Shown: in pieces, positions 14,695 through 22,726 of the stretch
How positions within the stretch are numbered: the stretch's first letter is position 1
Layout: each line of letters starts with the position of its first letter
Assembly: GCA_029937635.1 (NCBI GenBank)
Contig: JAPYPM010000001.1
Span: 1 to 23,996, forward strand
Origin: Nitrospinaceae bacterium
GTDB taxonomy: Bacteria > Nitrospinota > Nitrospinia > Nitrospinales > VA-1
Reading direction: 5' to 3'
DNA: 23,996 bases
Made by a program: the position numbers and the translations under genes
Notes under the pieces: generated by a model
What the model was told of the DNA's origin: nothing
Seen by the model: only the letters and a program-made list of their open reading frames with translations
Database searches by the model: none

Positions 14695-15519
14695 ATGAAA
14701 CAGAATAAGAATTCTTTGAATAAATTATGGTGGGATAATAATCCAATGACTTATATTGAAGGTGAGATGAATGGCTGGGATGAGCAAAAGAGATTTATTC
14801 ACGACCAGGGCCAATTCAAAAAATTAAATAAAGACTATCTAGATACTAATCCTTATCTAAAATCTTATTTTGAAGATGATAATGTTAAGCATTATTTGAA
14901 GGGGAAGACAATTCTAGATATTGGGGCAGGCTGGGGGACTTCGGCTTTATTGCTTGAATCATGCGGAGCTAAAGTTACTGCAATTGATCTTTCAGAAAGT
15001 AGTCTTAGTGGGGCCAAAAAGAATAATGAATTTTTCGGGAAGGGGGGTATTGAAATTTTGGAGATGGATGCAGAAAAACTTAATTTTTCCAATGAGACAT
15101 TCGATTATGTTTATTCTTGGGGTGTGATACACCATTCAAGTTCAACTGAAACTATTATAGAGGGAATCAGTCGAGTAATGAAACCTGGTGGTCGAGGTAT
15201 GGTTATGGTGTACAACCGACTATCCATCAGATACTACTTGATAGGTTTATGGTATCTGTTTCTAAAAGGGAAAATATTTAAAGGGGAAAATTTTCAATCA
15301 GTCCAAAAGTATTTTACTGATGGGTATTGGCATAGGCATTTTAGTTCTGACGAATTCAGTCTGTTGTTGAAAGAATATGACCTAAATGTTGACAAAATTG
15401 AGTTGACGAATATGCAGCGTAGGATTTTTCCTGGTATTAAGGAAGACTCTGTATTTGATCATTGGTTAAAAAGAAAATTCGGATGGCTTCTTGTGGCTAC
15501 TTTCTCTAAACCATTGTGA
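14695..15519 (+). CDS. Class I SAM-dependent methyltransferase (Methyltransf_11-like)
   Basis: Soluble methyltransferase of 274 residues. The core shows LDIGAGWGTS (74-83, SAM loop), an acidic residue after the second strand in AIDLS (97-100), FDYVYSWGVIHH as the post-motif II block and MKPGGRGMV after it. A conserved-looking LWWDNNPM motif lies near the N-terminus (11-18). The C-terminal third (about 180-274) is basic and partly apolar with WHRHFSSDE, suggesting contact with a glycan or membrane-linked substrate. Substrate is unknown; in this context O-methylation of a sugar is most likely. GAGGA lies 7 bases before the ATG, and the gene follows the C-methyltransferase after 30 bases. Confidence 0.8.
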   Translation: MKQNKNSLNKLWWDNNPMTYIEGEMNGWDEQKRFIHDQGQFKKLNKDYLDTNPYLKSYFEDDNVKHYLKGKTILDIGAGWGTSALLLESCGAKVTAIDLSESSLSGAKKNNEFFGKGGIEILEMDAEKLNFSNETFDYVYSWGVIHHSSSTETIIEGISRVMKPGGRGMVMVYNRLSIRYYLIGLWYLFLKGKIFKGENFQSVQKYFTDGYWHRHFSSDEFSLLLKEYDLNVDKIELTNMQRRIFPGIKEDSVFDHWLKRKFGWLLVATFSKPL

Positions 15520-15597
15520 TGCATATTTCTATTATTTCTTAACGCTACACTTGGTGTGGTACTAGTTTCTGATGTTGAAAGTATAAGGACAAATACT

Positions 15598-16740
15598 ATG
15601 CGTGCAATTGTATTGGTGAGTGATGCTTATGGTGGTCGTGGGGGTATTGCGCTTTATAAGAGGCATTTCTTGAGGGCTTTGTGTTCTTATCCAAATATGG
15701 AACAGGTTGTTGCTGTTCCGCGTTTTATTACCTACGATCTTGAAGAAATGCCCGAAAATCTTTCATATGTAGCTTCTGCGGCGGGCAGCAAACTGAAATT
15801 TTTGAAAGAGTGTCTTCGGCAATTGTTTTCGAAAGGGAAGTTTGATTTGATTGTATGCGGGCATCTCCATTTATTGCCATTTGCTTTTTTTCTCAAGCTG
15901 TTTTATCGATGTCCGATGGTGCCTCTAATATATGGTGTCGAAGCCTGGATGCCGACTACTCACGGAATGGCTAATTATCTTTCTTCAAAAGTTGATGCGT
16001 TTATATCTATCAGGAAGCTGACAGCTCACCGATTTAAAAAATGGGCTGGTATTGAAAATGCTAAGTTTTATTATTTGCCTAACTGCATTGATGAATCAAA
16101 ATATGGTATCAATGAAAAACGAACTGATTTGATGGGCAAATACAACCTCTATGACAAGAAAGTCATTATGACTGCGGGTCGTATGGACCCTATAGAATAC
16201 CCTTTGCACTTGAAACCACTCAATCAAAAAAAAGGTTTTGATGAGGTTTTGGAGCTTTTGCCGGATTTAAGAAAGCTGGTTCCAGATATTGTTTACTTGG
16301 TTGTAGGTGATGGTAATGATAAAAGTAGGCTTGAAAAGAAAGCTAAAGCTCTGGGAGTTAATGATATTGTATGTTTTTCTGGTTATGCGCCTGAAGAGGA
16401 TAAGGCTGATTTTTATAGGCTTGCAGATGTTTTTGTTATGCCTGGGAGTAACCCTCTATTTGATCGTTACCCGTTTCGATTTGTATTTCTAGAAGCATTG
16501 GCATGTGGAGTGCCCGTAGTCGGTTGCAGTCTTGAAGATGAATCTGAATGCAGTGATTCTCTTGCACAAAAATTGATTGTGCAAGTTAATCCGAACGATA
16601 AAAATGATGTTAAGCGTGGAATATTACAGGCACTTGAAATTGGTAAAGGACTTATTCCAGGAATTGAAAATTTCTATTACGTAACCTTCGAGGAAAAATT
16701 ACATGGCTTTCTAGATAGCATGTTAGTTCAGTCGAGGTGA
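15598..16740 (+). CDS. GT4-family glycosyltransferase
   Basis: Predicted retaining glycosyltransferase (GT-B fold) of 380 residues that adds one sugar to the lipid-linked repeat unit at the inner face of the membrane. N-terminal glycine-rich YGGRGGIALY (11-20) suits the acceptor domain; the C-terminal domain has TAGRMDP (192-198), LVVGDGND (234-241), and FLEALACGVPVVG (297-309). E299 would be the second glutamate of the EX7E motif; the usual first one is replaced by Y291. The frame is open from a GTG at 15556, but the ATG at 15598 has AAGGA 8 bases upstream and starts the first beta-strand normally. Donor and acceptor cannot be told from sequence. Confidence 0.86.
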   Translation: MRAIVLVSDAYGGRGGIALYKRHFLRALCSYPNMEQVVAVPRFITYDLEEMPENLSYVASAAGSKLKFLKECLRQLFSKGKFDLIVCGHLHLLPFAFFLKLFYRCPMVPLIYGVEAWMPTTHGMANYLSSKVDAFISIRKLTAHRFKKWAGIENAKFYYLPNCIDESKYGINEKRTDLMGKYNLYDKKVIMTAGRMDPIEYPLHLKPLNQKKGFDEVLELLPDLRKLVPDIVYLVVGDGNDKSRLEKKAKALGVNDIVCFSGYAPEEDKADFYRLADVFVMPGSNPLFDRYPFRFVFLEALACGVPVVGCSLEDESECSDSLAQKLIVQVNPNDKNDVKRGILQALEIGKGLIPGIENFYYVTFEEKLHGFLDSMLVQSR

Positions 16741-16826
16741 GATGCTTTTGTCTATAGAAAAGAAGTCATTGTGTCGCCAATATCAGCTTGTCAAATGAGC
16801 TATATAAAAAATATAAAAAACAGTGT

Positions 16827-18341
16827 ATGAGCTCTAAGCGTATTTTTTCAGGCACGGTAGCGAGCTACTTACATACTACTGTCTCCTTGTTAAGCAACTT
16901 AGTACTAGTACCTATGTATCTTCTTTATTTTAGTAAAGAAGAATATGGCTTATGGTTGGTTGTTTTAAGTATTGTTAGCTATCTTGGATTTTCTAATTTA
17001 GGAATAGCGCAAAGCGTAGCAAATTTTGTTGCCAGTACAAATGCGAAAAATGATTATGACGGTATAAAATCAATAGTAGCAACAGGATTCTGGCTATATG
17101 TGTCAATAATTATTCTAGTGATGATGATTATTATTGGCGTAGTGTTAGTTGTCCCATTGGAAGATTTCTTAAACGTACCAGAGAGTCTAAAAGATGTTGT
17201 TATTCCAGTACTTGTAATCTCAAGTGCATTTTTTTTACTCAAATTGCCTTTAACTTTATTCAATGTAACATTAAGATCACTCAACCTTATTTATAAGGAG
17301 CAATTATTTGGACTTTTGTTTACGGTAATTCAGTTCATTGGTGTAATAGCTGTTCTTTGGAGTGATGTCGGGATTGTAGGGTTGTCTGTTGTTTATGGTG
17401 TGACTGGATTACTTTCAGGTATTGTTCTTTTTGTATACTTACACAAATTAGTTCCTGGTTTCAGTGTTTCAAGAAAATTCGCTAGTAAAACAATGGTAAG
17501 AAAGTTGACGGTACCTGGCGGGTACTTTTTTATACTCCAATTGGCTGGCGGATTAATCTGGGCGACAGACAATGTTATAATAAGCGCCATACTTGGCGTA
17601 GCCGAGGTGGTACCCTATGCTATAGCGTTTAAGGTCTTTCTGCTGACAATAGGGATTGCAAGTGTCGTCACGCAAAGTATGTTGCCATCAATCACCGCTG
17701 CTTATGCCCTAAATAATAATGAACTTTTGTCAAATCTCTATATTAAAGCATTAAAGTTGTGTTTTGGACTTGGGTTATTAGCCACGTTTATAATGATTGG
17801 TGTCGGGCCTGACCTAATGATAATGTGGATTGGGATTGATAATTACGTTGGCGATACTACTTTCTACTTTTTGATCTGTCTGATATTTATTCAAATTATA
17901 CTCTGGCCCTCTGATGCAATCCTGGTTGGGACAACTCAGCATCAAAGATATGCATTAGTGGCAGTGCTTGAAGGTTTTATTAATATAGGTCTATCTATTT
18001 GGTGGATTCATATCTGGGGTGTTGCTGGTGTTGCTGCTGCGTCTTTGACTGCAAGACTTTCCACCAATGCTTGGTATATGTTCTATCAAGCATATGTTGT
18101 AACTGGGGTTGGGATGACAGTATTAGCAGGTAATGTACTTAAGCTCTTTATTACCCCAATATCTGGAGTTCTAATTGCACTCTTTATTTTGAATAAAATA
18201 GATTTATTTGGTTGGTATAAAATCATCATAAATACATCAGCAATATGCTTTATCTTTATATTACTGTTCTATTTTCTATCATTAAATGGAAGTGACCGGC
18301 ATGAAATCAAAAAATTTATCAAGAACTTTAGTTTAACTTAA
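16827..18341 (+). CDS. wzx: Wzx-type polysaccharide flippase (MOP superfamily)
   Basis: Multi-spanning inner-membrane protein of 504 residues from the chosen ATG. It has about 12-14 apolar segments with short polar loops, and the N-terminal block FSGTVASYLHTTVSLLSNLV with EEYGLW soon after, the usual signature of Wzx/RfbX exporters that move undecaprenol-linked repeat units across the membrane. Substrate selectivity is not predictable. The frame extends to a TTG at 16788, but neither start has a clear ribosome site; the ATG at 16827 places a short polar leader before the first membrane segment. An 11-codon frame (16795-16830) ends inside this ATG. Wzx without an ABC transporter points to the Wzx/Wzy pathway, whose Wzy polymerase is not seen in this window. 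Confidence 0.87.
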   Translation: MSSKRIFSGTVASYLHTTVSLLSNLVLVPMYLLYFSKEEYGLWLVVLSIVSYLGFSNLGIAQSVANFVASTNAKNDYDGIKSIVATGFWLYVSIIILVMMIIIGVVLVVPLEDFLNVPESLKDVVIPVLVISSAFFLLKLPLTLFNVTLRSLNLIYKEQLFGLLFTVIQFIGVIAVLWSDVGIVGLSVVYGVTGLLSGIVLFVYLHKLVPGFSVSRKFASKTMVRKLTVPGGYFFILQLAGGLIWATDNVIISAILGVAEVVPYAIAFKVFLLTIGIASVVTQSMLPSITAAYALNNNELLSNLYIKALKLCFGLGLLATFIMIGVGPDLMIMWIGIDNYVGDTTFYFLICLIFIQIILWPSDAILVGTTQHQRYALVAVLEGFINIGLSIWWIHIWGVAGVAAASLTARLSTNAWYMFYQAYVVTGVGMTVLAGNVLKLFITPISGVLIALFILNKIDLFGWYKIIINTSAICFIFILLFYFLSLNGSDRHEIKKFIKNFSLT

Positions 18342-18399
18342 TGATGTATGTAGTGGTCTATAAAGCAAAAATTATAAGATTAAATTTGAAGGGTACTTT

Positions 18400-19293
18400 A
18401 TGAAAAATTCATTGATAATAAGAGCTATACAATATTTTACGTCGCATATTCAGTTAAAGGGTGTGCCAAAGATTTTATGGTACACGAGAAAACTCTTTAT
18501 GAAAAAAGAGCCAATTTACGATATATACAACAATATAAAGATAAAGATTGATAACGAAACCCGCTTCCATTGGGAAAATATTTTTAATTATGGGGGATTT
18601 GAAACGATATTATTGTTGGAAAAATATTTAAAACACGGTGATATTTATATTGATATAGGAGCGAACTATGGATATATGTCAATAAATGCAGATCGCTTAG
18701 TTGGTGACAGTGGGTTAGTAATTGCCGTAGAGCCGGAACCAAGAGCGCGGGATTTATTGAAATTTAATGCAGAATTAAATAAAAGTAGGTTTAAGATAGT
18801 CGATAAAGCAATATCAGATTCACAAGGTGAGTCAAATTTTAATGTGGCAACCGAGATTGGCCTAAGCAGATTGGATAATTTAAGGAAAAATACATTTGGC
18901 ATGGATCTCAATGATAAAGTGACGGTTCAAAAGACTACTTTGGATATGCTAGTCGGTGATCTTGTTCTTGATAAAAATGTTAAGTTTGTAAAGATGGATG
19001 TAGAAGGACATGAACTAAGTATTTTGAATGGTGCTTCTCATTTAATTGCTAAACGTAAAACTATGTTTATGTTGGAAATCAATCATGGAGCTTTATCTCA
19101 AAGCGACGTAGGCTTCAAAGATATTTTTGAATTCTTTGTCAAACGATCATACAAAGTATTCTGGATACACTCTCATTCAGCTGATTGGTTTAGGTTTAGT
19201 CGAAATCCGACGCTTGAGGAAGTGACAGATTATAGTGGGTTTGAAAATATTTATGCTGATATCATCGCTCTCCCTGATGATTTAAATCTGTAA
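18400..19293 (+). CDS. FkbM-family methyltransferase
   Basis: Predicted SAM-dependent O-methyltransferase of 297 residues. Visible: IDIGANYGYMS (84-94) as the SAM loop, AVEPEP (109-114) with the ribose-binding glutamate, ALSD-like AISDSQGE after it, and KMDVEGHELSIL, the hallmark block of FkbM proteins. The first 60 residues are basic and may contact the membrane or glycan. FkbM members methylate hydroxyls of polyketides and of sugars; in this locus an O-methyl sugar is expected. GAAGGG upstream of the ATG is the ribosome site, and the gene follows wzx after 58 bases. This is the third methyltransferase in the cluster. Confidence 0.87.
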   Translation: MKNSLIIRAIQYFTSHIQLKGVPKILWYTRKLFMKKEPIYDIYNNIKIKIDNETRFHWENIFNYGGFETILLLEKYLKHGDIYIDIGANYGYMSINADRLVGDSGLVIAVEPEPRARDLLKFNAELNKSRFKIVDKAISDSQGESNFNVATEIGLSRLDNLRKNTFGMDLNDKVTVQKTTLDMLVGDLVLDKNVKFVKMDVEGHELSILNGASHLIAKRKTMFMLEINHGALSQSDVGFKDIFEFFVKRSYKVFWIHSHSADWFRFSRNPTLEEVTDYSGFENIYADIIALPDDLNL

Positions 19294-19308
19294 CAAGAGC
19301 AAAAAAAA

Positions 19309-20466
19309 TTGAAAGTATTGTTAGCTATATGGGCTGATCCAAGGACTTATCTCAGCACAGTCTTTATGGCACAAGGACTTTCTACGCGTGGAATTGATGT
19401 TGACTTGGTTTATAGAAAACCTAACAAAGAACTAGACGTTTTTGGTGATGTAAATTTTGGTAGCAATACTCGACATCACCCCATTGGTGGTAGGCATTCT
19501 GGTTGGCGTGATAAGATAGATTATCTAACATACATTATAAAGCTAATTTTGATAGTCTGGCGAAAAAGACCGGATGTAATTATTGGTTACAATAAGCTTG
19601 GCTTATTGGCCTCATTTGTAGTCACCCAATTTTTTCCTAAAATCCGCTTGATTTACCATAACTATGATTTTGATATTTCAAGTCTGCAAGATATTTTAGG
19701 TCGATGTGAGTTAGTTGCAGCTCGTAATGCAGATTTAATAATATTTCCTGCGCTAGGGCGATCTGAAGAATATAAGTCAATTGCAGGTCTGAAACGAGAG
19801 CCGATGAGTGTATTGAACTGTTACCCTCTCTCTTACTCAGTAAAGAAAACAGGTGAGTTGAATAAAATCCTCGAAAGTAAGGGGCTAAGCTTCGATCGCC
19901 TAGTTATTCGCTTAGGTATGATTGGGCCCTTTCATGGTATCGAGGCAACTTTTCGTTCAATGCCTAAATGGAAGGGGAACTGGGGTTTTATTATGGGTGG
20001 GTTTGCACCTGAAACTTATCTAAAAGAAATAAATCAACTAGTAGAAGAGCTTGGTCTAGGAGACAGGGTGCTCATTCTACCATCGGTATCAAACAGCTTA
20101 TGGTATGACATTCTATCTTCTGGGGATCTTGGGATTTCGTTGTATGACCCTGACCCCTTTAATCTTAGTCATAAGTATATGGCTGGGACCTCACAAAAAC
20201 TCAATGGTTATTTTGTTACGGGTATCCCAAGTATTGTGCCAAATACGCCAGATTTCTTTTCATTTGTGGAGCAGTATGGCACTAGTAAACTCGTAGATGT
20301 CTCGAATTCAGGTTCTATCGCACAAGCTGTTAATTCATTTCTCGGAGATACTGAAGAGTATGATCGATACAGTAAAAATGTAAGAAAAGCATTTCAATCT
20401 GAGTTCAATTTTGAAAAACAGTTTGAACCAGTATTTAAATGGTTGAACAGTCTGAAAGTGAAATAA
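19309..20466 (+). CDS. Glycosyltransferase, GT-B fold (GT4-like)
   Basis: The protein is 385 residues. The N-terminal half has an acceptor-type Rossmann pattern (KVLLAIWADPRTY, PDVIIGYNKLGLL, LIYHNYDFD at about 117-125) and the C-terminal half shows LRLGMIG-like start, GNWGFIMGGFAPE, a D-containing GDLGISLYDPD block, and KLNGYFVTGIPSIV where GT4 proteins have their donor loop. Motifs are more divergent than in the other two glycosyltransferases here, so donor sugar and exact family are open. The start is a TTG at 19309 with a weak AGAG site; the next ATG would remove the first beta-strand, so TTG is preferred. It lies 15 bases after the FkbM gene. Confidence 0.72.
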   Translation: MKVLLAIWADPRTYLSTVFMAQGLSTRGIDVDLVYRKPNKELDVFGDVNFGSNTRHHPIGGRHSGWRDKIDYLTYIIKLILIVWRKRPDVIIGYNKLGLLASFVVTQFFPKIRLIYHNYDFDISSLQDILGRCELVAARNADLIIFPALGRSEEYKSIAGLKREPMSVLNCYPLSYSVKKTGELNKILESKGLSFDRLVIRLGMIGPFHGIEATFRSMPKWKGNWGFIMGGFAPETYLKEINQLVEELGLGDRVLILPSVSNSLWYDILSSGDLGISLYDPDPFNLSHKYMAGTSQKLNGYFVTGIPSIVPNTPDFFSFVEQYGTSKLVDVSNSGSIAQAVNSFLGDTEEYDRYSKNVRKAFQSEFNFEKQFEPVFKWLNSLKVK

Positions 20467-20501
20467 CATATAACTTATATAGGTATAGGTCTAGTAAAAC
20501 C

Positions 20502-21533
20502 ATGAATAGTGATAATTCACCATCCAATAGAGAAAAATCTAGCAACAACAAAATACTCACAGTCGGTATTATCGGTGTCGGTGATGTAGTCAATAAGGCC
20601 CATCTGCCACTACTTCTTGCATTGGGCGAAGTTTCTGTGAGTTGGGTGACTGATATTGATGATCGGCGTGCTAAACAAGTAGCGCGAAAATACAGAGTAA
20701 AATGGCTCCCCATGCCATCACAATTAGAAGAACTTCCCCATACAGATATTGTCTTGCTTGCAATCCCATATGGTGCTCGCGAACCATATTACAAAGTATT
20801 ACGCGAGCGAGAATCTGCCATATATGTAGAAAAACCGGTAGCCAGAAGTGCTGCAGAGCATAAACAACTTAATTCTCAATTTCCTCCTTCAAAGTTTGCA
20901 GTTGGATTTCAGAGTCGTTCACTGGGTGCGGTATTATTGCTTAAAAAAATGGTCGAGGAGGAGGTGTTTGGTCGATTGACTAAGGTTAAACTTAGGCATG
21001 GCAATAGTGCGAATGTATTCAGTGGAAAAGCATTTTCTTCAGACACCCTGCTTGCTGGTGGTGGTGTCTTGTTCGAACGCGGTATTCATGGACTGGATTT
21101 GGCACTATTCATATCAGGCGCCAAATCAGCGAAATCATATCGCGTCAATACAATTCTAGAGAAGGGCTTTGACGTTCATGCTGAAGGTCGGGTGACCCTT
21201 AGGAATGCATTAAGTGAATTTGAATTAGATCTTAAAGTGAGTTGGTTAACAGAAGCAGGAGAAGGTTTGACGTTTTTCTTTGATAACGCAATTGTTTATA
21301 TGTCTATAGGAAATCCAGAAATTCTATTGAAGTCACGTGATGGGAAAACGCTTTTGTCTTTAACTGACACAATAACTCTTCATCCAACTACTGGTTTTCA
21401 ATCTCACGGGGAATTTTGGCGTAGTTTTATAACTGCTATCCAAAATGAAACCGAGAATTACACATCTATGAGCAGTTATCTGCTTACTACGGAAGTGATT
21501 GAACAAATTTATGCGAGGGGAACTGAGTTTTGA
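20502..21533 (+). CDS. Gfo/Idh/MocA-family oxidoreductase
   Basis: NAD(P)-dependent sugar oxidoreductase of 343 residues. The N-terminal Rossmann domain has VGIIGVGDVVNKAHLP (21-36) and the family EKP motif (110-112, EKPVARSA). The C-terminal domain carries GGGVLFERGIHGLD (186-199), in which H196 and D199 match the catalytic G.H..D pattern. In polysaccharide loci such enzymes oxidise or reduce ring hydroxyls of nucleotide sugars (as WlbA/WbpB do), but no N-acetyl-uronate pathway partner is visible, so the substrate is unknown. The frame is open from an ATG at 20439 inside the previous gene; the ATG at 20502 has AGGT about 11 bases upstream and fits the fold better. The end overlaps the next gene by 4 bases. 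Confidence 0.82.
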   Translation: MNSDNSPSNREKSSNNKILTVGIIGVGDVVNKAHLPLLLALGEVSVSWVTDIDDRRAKQVARKYRVKWLPMPSQLEELPHTDIVLLAIPYGAREPYYKVLRERESAIYVEKPVARSAAEHKQLNSQFPPSKFAVGFQSRSLGAVLLLKKMVEEEVFGRLTKVKLRHGNSANVFSGKAFSSDTLLAGGGVLFERGIHGLDLALFISGAKSAKSYRVNTILEKGFDVHAEGRVTLRNALSEFELDLKVSWLTEAGEGLTFFFDNAIVYMSIGNPEILLKSRDGKTLLSLTDTITLHPTTGFQSHGEFWRSFITAIQNETENYTSMSSYLLTTEVIEQIYARGTEF

Positions 21534-22648
21534 AGATAGCAGTTATTGGTGCAAATGGTCAGGTTGGCAGAGAGGTGTCTCTATTTCTACATGTTATGGG
21601 TGTAGATGTTGTTCCCGTATCTCGCACTGAAATTGGAGGGGTTTTTCTTGAAAGATGTGGTTTAACCTGTCGTTATGGCTCTGTTAGCGATGAAAATGAT
21701 GCAATTCGAGTTCTTGAAGGGTGTGATCTTGTTGTAGATTTTGCACATCCTACGGGCTTACCATCAAAAATACGAAAGGCCGTTAAGTCTAATATCGACA
21801 ATATTGTTCGTTGTGCTCCTCAAAGAACTCCATATGTGTATATAAGCACTATATCCGCTTATGGAATGCGAGATGAGGATTCAAAAATGAAGAATTATTT
21901 TTTGCCACGTACATTATACGCCGGGGATAAACGACACCTTGAAAGGCATGCTTTATCATACAAAAAAAAGCGTGATATCTACGTATTGCGTTTAAGTCAG
22001 GTACATGGAATTCTTCAAACAGTTAGCCATCAGTTCATGGAGGAAACTGCAAGTGGCAACCTAACATTACCGTTCAGTGTTAACACAGACTCCTATACAG
22101 TATTTTGTTACTCCATTGCTGAGGCTATGATCAACATTGCGCAAGGAAAAGAACGACCGGGACTTTATACCTTCGTTTCGACACCTACGTGGTCTTGGGG
22201 AGAGGTGTACACCTATTGGGCAAGGCAATGCGGCGGCAAGCTCGAAATATCCTTTCAAGGAAATGTCGATTCAGAACGCTCTCGCTTGAGACCTTTCCGG
22301 AATTTGGCACATTTTCTACTAACTCCTCTGGTTCGCTTAGGGATGAAACATAGGCAGTTAATTTTGAATTACTTGTTAGTGGGAAATTATTGGTTTCAAG
22401 AAAGAATGCAAGCAGAACATCTGCGGCGTAAAGCTAGTTCAGAGATGGGTCAAGGAATTAGTTCGGGAGGGGGCCGAAAATTCCAGATTGGTAAAATTCC
22501 TGGTAAAAGACTTGCTAGCTTAACGGATAGCCGTATAACGATGGAAGAAGCGACTCTGGCTGTTAGAGTAATTATAGATTCTGCAGTCCCAAGTTTTGAT
22601 AAAATTACCGTAACTAAGACTAACCCAGATGCGAGTAATGAGTTGTAA
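21530..22648 (+). CDS. NAD(P)-dependent epimerase/reductase (atypical extended SDR) with C-terminal extension
   Basis: The protein is 372 residues. The SDR core shows GANGQVG (7-13), ISTISAYG (105-112, catalytic serine/threonine) and Y130 with K134. After about residue 250 the sequence leaves the usual SDR pattern: a basic, apolar segment (about 255-290) resembles a membrane-associated helix, followed by a Gly-rich SSGGGRKF stretch and a polar tail. I do not recognise the subfamily. The start is a TTG overlapping the stop of the Gfo/Idh gene (TTGA), supported by a strong GAGGGG site 9 bases upstream, so both proteins are translationally coupled and probably act in one short pathway, for example oxidation then stereo-inverting reduction of one sugar carbon. 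That role is inference. Confidence 0.75.
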   Translation: MKIAVIGANGQVGREVSLFLHVMGVDVVPVSRTEIGGVFLERCGLTCRYGSVSDENDAIRVLEGCDLVVDFAHPTGLPSKIRKAVKSNIDNIVRCAPQRTPYVYISTISAYGMRDEDSKMKNYFLPRTLYAGDKRHLERHALSYKKKRDIYVLRLSQVHGILQTVSHQFMEETASGNLTLPFSVNTDSYTVFCYSIAEAMINIAQGKERPGLYTFVSTPTWSWGEVYTYWARQCGGKLEISFQGNVDSERSRLRPFRNLAHFLLTPLVRLGMKHRQLILNYLLVGNYWFQERMQAEHLRRKASSEMGQGISSGGGRKFQIGKIPGKRLASLTDSRITMEEATLAVRVIIDSAVPSFDKITVTKTNPDASNEL

Positions 22649-22670
22649 ATTTTCTTTAAAATACTGCTTC

Positions 22671-22683
22671 TCCGGTAGCCTAA
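22671..22683 (+). promoter_or_regulatory. Weak ops-like sequence between SDR and glycosyltransferase genes
   Basis: TCCGGTAGCCTAA matches the E. coli ops element at 8 of 13 positions and shares the 9-mer CGGTAGCCT with the better site at 1935. It lies in the 78-base gap before the glycosyltransferase at 22727. It might help keep RfaH-modified polymerase engaged or simply be chance. Confidence 0.2.
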
Positions 22684-22726
22684 GAATCTATTCAAATCTA
22701 CAGCACTTTCGAATGAAGGTTAAAAC

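Noticed and set aside
15520..15597. Small ACAC/GTGT inverted repeat before the first glycosyltransferase.
   Set aside because: Only four base pairs with a three-base loop; likely chance.
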